A stretch of 42,563 nt of DNA from the NCBI GenBank assembly GCA_027345185.1, contig DAHWIK010000049.1, positions 1 to 42,563 of the forward strand, given 5' to 3'. Both the position numbers and the translations under genes were made by a program. Source of the DNA: Microcaldota archaeon (GTDB lineage Archaea > Micrarchaeota > Micrarchaeia > Micrarchaeales > CABMGC01). Shown here one piece after another: positions 42,407 through 42,563 of the stretch (positions within the stretch are counted from its first letter, which is position 1; each line of letters opens with the position of its first letter). Under the pieces are notes generated by a model, which had not been told where the DNA came from, made no database searches, and saw nothing but the letters and a program-made list of their open reading frames with translations.

Positions 42407-42448
42407 CCGATGCGTTTCATAGAATATTAACAACTCATAGCGGGAAAT

Positions 42449-42477
42449 CCCACACCATTTATGGGTTGGATGATAGC
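42449..42477 (+). mobile_element. IS200/IS605-type left end, copy 2
   Basis: Matches the segment at 34415-34443 at 23 of 29 positions. CCCA-CACCATTTA-TGGG forms a small hairpin. A tnpA gene starts 42 nt further on. Confidence 0.65.
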
Positions 42478-42519
42478 GAGGGTAAAAGTATTATATAAGA
42501 GTAGGTTCATATATTATGT

Positions 42520-42563
42520 ATGACAAAAGGATATGATAGTTCAGAAACTAGCGTGCACTTCAT
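42520..42563 (+). CDS. tnpA: IS200-type Y1 transposase TnpA, cut by the window end
   Basis: Only the first 14 residues are present (MTKGYDSSETSVHF). They match the usual start of IS200/IS605 TnpA, in which a '(S/T)-x-(H)-S-V-H/Y' segment leads into the first strand of the HUH nuclease. The left end just upstream supports this. The catalytic residues lie outside the window. Confidence 0.6.
   Translation, partial: MTKGYDSSETSVHF

Noticed and set aside
1-42563. CRISPR arrays, rRNA genes, replication origin
   Set aside because: No regularly spaced identical repeats, no rRNA signature stretches, and no origin-binding repeats with a Cdc6/Orc gene were seen.

Overview
The window looks like a chromosomal segment from a small-genome archaeon of the DPANN type, most likely Micrarchaeota (ARMAN-like); that placement is inference from gene content. 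The archaeal signs are aIF2-gamma, ribosomal proteins S6e and L40e, a two-ring CDC48 ATPase, topoisomerase VI subunit B, an archaeal Dim2/Pno1-type KH protein, an MtrA-like/ThyA fusion, TTTAWATA-type TATA boxes about 26 nt before many start codons (near-leaderless transcripts) and GGTGAT-type ribosome sites elsewhere.

Region 1 (about 0.2-22.2 kb) holds the main interest: a membrane-protein-rich cluster that reads as a reduced type IV secretion or DNA-import machine of the VirB2/VirB6/VirB4 (Ced/Ted-like) kind. It has a VirB2/TedC-like two-helix pilin followed by a GT-C membrane glycosyltransferase; six consecutive polytopic proteins (4.9-12.5 kb) that share two motifs and look like a tandem VirB6/CedA-like paralogue array; a very basic membrane-anchored protein with LRV repeats; two paralogous membrane proteins resembling the N-terminal part of VirB4/TraC; a separate HerA/VirB4-class ATPase; a 98-residue protein homologous to that ATPase's own C-terminal tail; a zinc-ribbon membrane protein; a coiled-coil/winged-helix protein; a small basic protein; and an 816-residue bitopic surface protein. 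No relaxase, VirD4-type coupling protein, VirB11 ATPase or VirB8/9/10 component is seen. A HepT/MntA toxin-antitoxin pair, whose antitoxin carries a ribbon-helix-helix-like N-terminus, and a cluster of hairpins sit between the pilin genes and the array.

Region 2 (22.2-34.4 kb) is housekeeping: top6B with the KH protein, dihydrofolate reductase, a winged-helix regulator preceded by five 11-bp repeats, a DHH phosphoesterase, thymidylate synthase, a leftward cdc48-rps6e-nudix-aif2g run, and a rightward rpl40e-wHTH-duplicated-protein run. DHFR and ThyA together form a dTMP/folate cycle.

Region 3 (34.4-42.6 kb) is accessory. It has two IS200/IS605-type left ends, a TnpB N-terminal remnant, a TnpB C-terminal remnant with its right-end hairpin, a tRNA-Pro(UGG), an AT-rich leftward block (zinc-finger protein, SEC-C protein, cysteine-less glutaredoxin-like protein, 5'-truncated family B DNA polymerase), and an 881-residue protein combining helical repeats, a cobalamin-binding-like domain and a long low-complexity tail. 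A phosphohexomutase follows, and the window ends inside an IS200-type tnpA.
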